A stretch of DNA of 8,054 nt from Anaerolineales bacterium (GTDB lineage: Bacteria > Chloroflexota > Anaerolineae > Anaerolineales > UBA4823), in the NCBI GenBank assembly GCA_026415275.1, contig JAOAHK010000015.1, forward strand, positions 1 to 8,054, given 5' to 3'. Position 1 is the first letter of the stretch, and the number at the start of each line of letters is the position of its first letter. Below are positions 6,410 to 8,054 of this stretch, piece by piece. The notes below the pieces were generated by a model. It had not been told where the DNA came from. It ran no database searches and saw nothing but the letters and a program-made list of their open reading frames with translations. The translations under genes and the position numbers were made by a program.

Positions 6410-7099
6410 TTAGACGCCAATGGTCGCTTGCCGATTTTGTAAGATGGCGCCGAACATCTGTCCCCAGGAGTAATTCTCTGTGCTGGGCAGAGATTCGGGA
6501 GTCACTTTTTCTTCCAGTCTCAGGATGCCAACCAATCCCAACACCAACGCTGCGACAGCAACGACCAAGAAGGCAACCTGCAAAGCCGCTGGCGTATAGG
6601 GATCAACGAGATTGCTGACGGTCAGGGCGGTAAAGATGATCCCGATGATCATCATCACGAACATGACTGCCACAGTGCGCCCGCGCCCTTTTTCACCGGA
6701 GATTTCAGAAGCCAAAGAGAGATAACATACTGCCGAAAAGTTATAGCCCATCCCCCACGCACCGAAGACCAATACGCCCACCAGAGTTCCCAGCATGCGG
6801 TCCTGCTCGATTAGGAAAGCCACCTGTGGGCTAATGGCTACGCCCAGAACACAAAGCAGAAGTCCAAGAAGGATATAAGGGGTACGCCGATAGCCGGCAA
6901 TCGGATGGCGGTCTGAAAAAGAACCGATCCAGACTTGGATTGGCGAGAACAAGTAAGGCAAGATGGCTAAGATGGCAACCAGGGTTGCCGACACTGCCAT
7001 CTCCTTGATCAGGACGCGGTTTAGCGTGCTGTTGATCGGCACCAGGGTGATCGCCACGGCAACGTGAATCAATCCTAATTGCAGGCGTTTGCGCAACAT
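6410..7099 (-). CDS. PucC/BCD-family MFS transporter, N-terminal half only (truncated)
   Basis: The 229 residues comprise about six transmembrane helices. The start (LRKRLQLGLIHVAVAITLVP, STLNRVLIKEM) is typical of the BCD/PucC branch of the major facilitator superfamily. Also typical are the loop-2 region with SDRHPIAGYRRTPYI and the TM4-5 region (LASEISGEKGRGRTVAVMFVMM). Intact members have twelve helices and roughly 420-470 residues. Here the protein ends in the central loop (SWGQMFGAILQNRQATIGV) at TAA 6410-6412, so the C-terminal half is missing and transport is unlikely. The start is well defined: AGAGGAG lies 6 nt before ATG 7099, and a good promoter is upstream. This suggests a recent 3' truncation, hence a probable pseudogene. 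PucC proteins move or insert (bacterio)chlorophyll in phototrophs, but family members also occur in non-phototrophs, so a pigment role cannot be assumed. Confidence 0.8.
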   Translation of the reverse strand: MLRKRLQLGLIHVAVAITLVPINSTLNRVLIKEMAVSATLVAILAILPYLFSPIQVWIGSFSDRHPIAGYRRTPYILLGLLLCVLGVAISPQVAFLIEQDRMLGTLVGVLVFGAWGMGYNFSAVCYLSLASEISGEKGRGRTVAVMFVMMIIGIIFTALTVSNLVDPYTPAALQVAFLVVAVAALVLGLVGILRLEEKVTPESLPSTENYSWGQMFGAILQNRQATIGV

Positions 7100-7132
7100 G
7101 AGACGCTCCTCTTTAAGCTAAAATTCCGCCCT

Positions 7133-7162
7133 AATGTATCAGAATACTTACCCACTTGTCAA
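7133..7162 (-). promoter_or_regulatory. Sigma-70-type promoter of the truncated MFS gene
   Basis: Reading the minus strand, a perfect TTGACA (-35, 7157-7162) is followed by an 18-bp spacer and TACATT (-10, 7133-7138), which is preceded by TG one base away (extended -10). The -10 box lies about 33 nt before ATG 7099, leaving room for a leader carrying the AGAGGAG ribosome-binding site. It is the best promoter in the window. Confidence 0.6.
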
Positions 7163-7201
7163 TGTAGATTTGTGTAGATTTTTGTTGGAGTTGTGTTGGA
7201 G
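7163..7201 (-). promoter_or_regulatory. Four phased direct repeats abutting the MFS promoter -35 box
   Basis: On the minus strand the motifs CTCCAACA, CTCCAACA, ATCTACA and ATCTACA end at 7194, 7183, 7173 and 7163. They are spaced 11, 10 and 10 bp, about one helix turn, and the last directly touches TTGACA at 7162. Phased direct repeats at this place are typical of binding sites for OmpR/PhoB-type response regulators or other cooperative activators. The regulator is unknown. The block lies between the csrA stop (7221) and the promoter; no terminator hairpin for csrA is visible in it. Confidence 0.4.
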
Positions 7202-7220
7202 AAAAGCGTTCTAGCCGAGA

Positions 7221-7472
7221 TTATTCAGCCATCTCCCCCGCTAGAAACTTGCGCAACTGCTCGAAATGTTCTCCATGCCCATCTTGAGCAAGGAGCTCTA
7301 CAAGATGATTTTGCTCATGGATAGCTTCCCAAACCTCTTTGCGGTGAATGGAGATTTCGCGCGGAGCTTGGATGCCAATCTTCACCCGATCGCCTTCGAT
7401 GGCAAGGATGGTCAAGGTGATTTGATCACCAATGACCAAGCTTTCTTCCGCTTTGCGGGTCAATACCAACAT
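7221..7472 (-). CDS. csrA: Carbon storage regulator CsrA (translational regulator)
   Basis: This 83-residue CsrA binds GGA motifs in mRNA leaders as a dimer and changes translation or stability of target transcripts, in many bacteria those for flagellin and motility. The RNA-contacting N-terminus MLVLTRK (L4, R6), the core [24 protein letters not shown] (14-37) and the essential R44 in SIHRKEV are all present. It is longer than the about 61-residue enteric protein; the C-terminal extension (from about 60) resembles that of Gram-positive CsrA proteins. AAAGGG lies 7 nt before ATG 7472, and this SD overlaps the flgL stop codon region. The gene starts 11 nt after flgL, so the two are co-transcribed and probably coupled. 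Between this gene and the transporter there is no fliW, the gene for the usual antagonist in flagellated Firmicutes. Confidence 0.95.
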   Translation of the reverse strand: MLVLTRKAEESLVIGDQITLTILAIEGDRVKIGIQAPREISIHRKEVWEAIHEQNHLVELLAQDGHGEHFEQLRKFLAGEMAE

Positions 7473-7483
7473 ATCGATACCCT

Positions 7484-8054
7484 TTAACCGAGCAAATCAA
7501 AGAGACTCAGAGCAGAGATGGCACGTTTACCCACCTCTAGAACAGTTTGATAGACCGTTTGTTGGTGCTGCAGATGAGAGATTGCCTCAGTCATATTGAC
7601 ATCCTCTTTTTGGGAGAGCAGGCTCTTAAGTTCAATTTGTGACTTTTCGAGACGATCTTTTATCAAGCGCACTTCCCGGTGGCGCGCGCCGTTGGTTGTT
7701 AGCGCTTCGTTGACATTGCGGATTTGAGTTTCCATATTGGTAATTGCATTTTGAATTAAGGTCAATTGATTGGGAGCTCCATTGCTCCTCAATGCATCTC
7801 GGGCAGCAATGATCGATCTCATCAAGTCAATAAAAAAACCAGAGCCATTAATGTTTTGGGCAATATTCAGGTTGGGTCCTAACAGACGGTAAATAACCCC
7901 GTTATCTCCTGAGTAACTTACGTCATCAAAAGAACCATCGTTATTGGTATCCACCAAGCTAAACGGTGGATTAAGCGTCTGAAAACCGCCAAAGATATAA
8001 TTTCCCTGATGATCGCTGTTTGCCACACTCAAGACTTGCTGAAGGATCATATCA
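7484..8054 (-). CDS. flgL: Flagellar hook-associated protein FlgL (HAP3), C-terminal part
   Basis: The 5' end lies beyond the window edge; the internal ATG at 8050 is not the true start, because the frame is open to 8054. About 190 C-terminal residues are visible. [19 protein letters not shown] marks the junction between the N-terminal helical core and the central domain. [22 protein letters not shown] is a variable surface domain. The final roughly 110 residues form the C-terminal coiled coil ([12 protein letters not shown] ... [23 protein letters not shown]) ending in SLFDLLG, which is characteristic of FlgL and flagellin D0 domains. FlgL joins the hook to the flagellin filament after export through the flagellar secretion system. 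The short central domain and the csrA neighbour favour FlgL over flagellin. It is first in the flgL-csrA pair as seen here; flgK probably lies further upstream, outside the window. Confidence 0.9.
   Translation of the reverse strand, partial: DMILQQVLSVANSDHQGNYIFGGFQTLNPPFSLVDTNNDGSFDDVSYSGDNGVIYRLLGPNLNIAQNINGSGFFIDLMRSIIAARDALRSNGAPNQLTLIQNAITNMETQIRNVNEALTTNGARHREVRLIKDRLEKSQIELKSLLSQKEDVNMTEAISHLQHQQTVYQTVLEVGKRAISALSLFDLLG

Noticed and set aside
6409..6415. GTTAGAC on the plus strand fits the integron attC core GTTRRRY, exactly at the end of the truncated transporter.
   Set aside because: No matching RYYYAAC partner and no long imperfect inverted repeat in the preceding 150 bp, and no integrase in the window. 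The 7-base match is likely chance.

Overview
This window looks like chromosomal DNA from a Chloroflexota bacterium, probably of the Anaerolineae or a relative. That is an inference from gene content: a FhaA/FhaB pair beside a fused SEDS/penicillin-binding protein, a PucC-like transporter, and flagellar genes followed by a long CsrA. No rRNA or other marker gene is present to confirm it. Coding sequence fills most of the window. The two ends of the non-coding DNA differ: the left edge is a GC-rich repeat, and about 6.1-6.4 kb is an AT-rich gap.

Layout. Positions 1-145 hold three 39-bp tandem repeats plus a decayed fourth; each contains a near-palindrome. A small thioredoxin-fold protein follows (237-686). 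Its TGA stop sits where a second cysteine of a CxxC pair could be, and a 17-nt hairpin with a GGU loop begins 11 nt downstream. That is the geometry of a bacterial selenocysteine insertion element, so the real product may be a CxxU selenoprotein ending at 725. Next come four plus-strand genes: fhaA-like (798-1568), fhaB-like (1573-1992), 5'-methylthioadenosine phosphorylase (2007-2873) and an 808-residue protein (2910-5336). The last joins a RodA/FtsW glycosyltransferase to a class B PBP transpeptidase domain that has lost its recognisable catalytic motifs.

A HAD phosphatase (5302-6051) converges on that gene from the minus strand and overlaps its 3' end by 35 bp. The gap 6052-6409 holds one possible small ORF, two short inverted repeats and AT-rich sequence. 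Then, all on the minus strand, come the N-terminal half of a PucC/BCD-type MFS transporter (6410-7099) with a good promoter and phased upstream direct repeats, csrA (7221-7472), and the 3' part of flgL (7484 to the window edge).

How the genes fit together. The FHA proteins and the SEDS/PBP fusion recall the actinobacterial fhaA-fhaB-pstP-rodA-pbpA-pknA-pknB locus, in which FHA proteins read Ser/Thr phosphorylation and help control peptidoglycan synthesis. Here the kinase and phosphatase are not visible and a methionine-salvage gene sits in the middle. flgL-csrA is a flagellar structure/post-transcriptional control pair. The most interesting points are the candidate Sec codon, the SEDS enzyme fused to an apparently dead transpeptidase, and the promoter with four phased repeats driving a truncated transporter.
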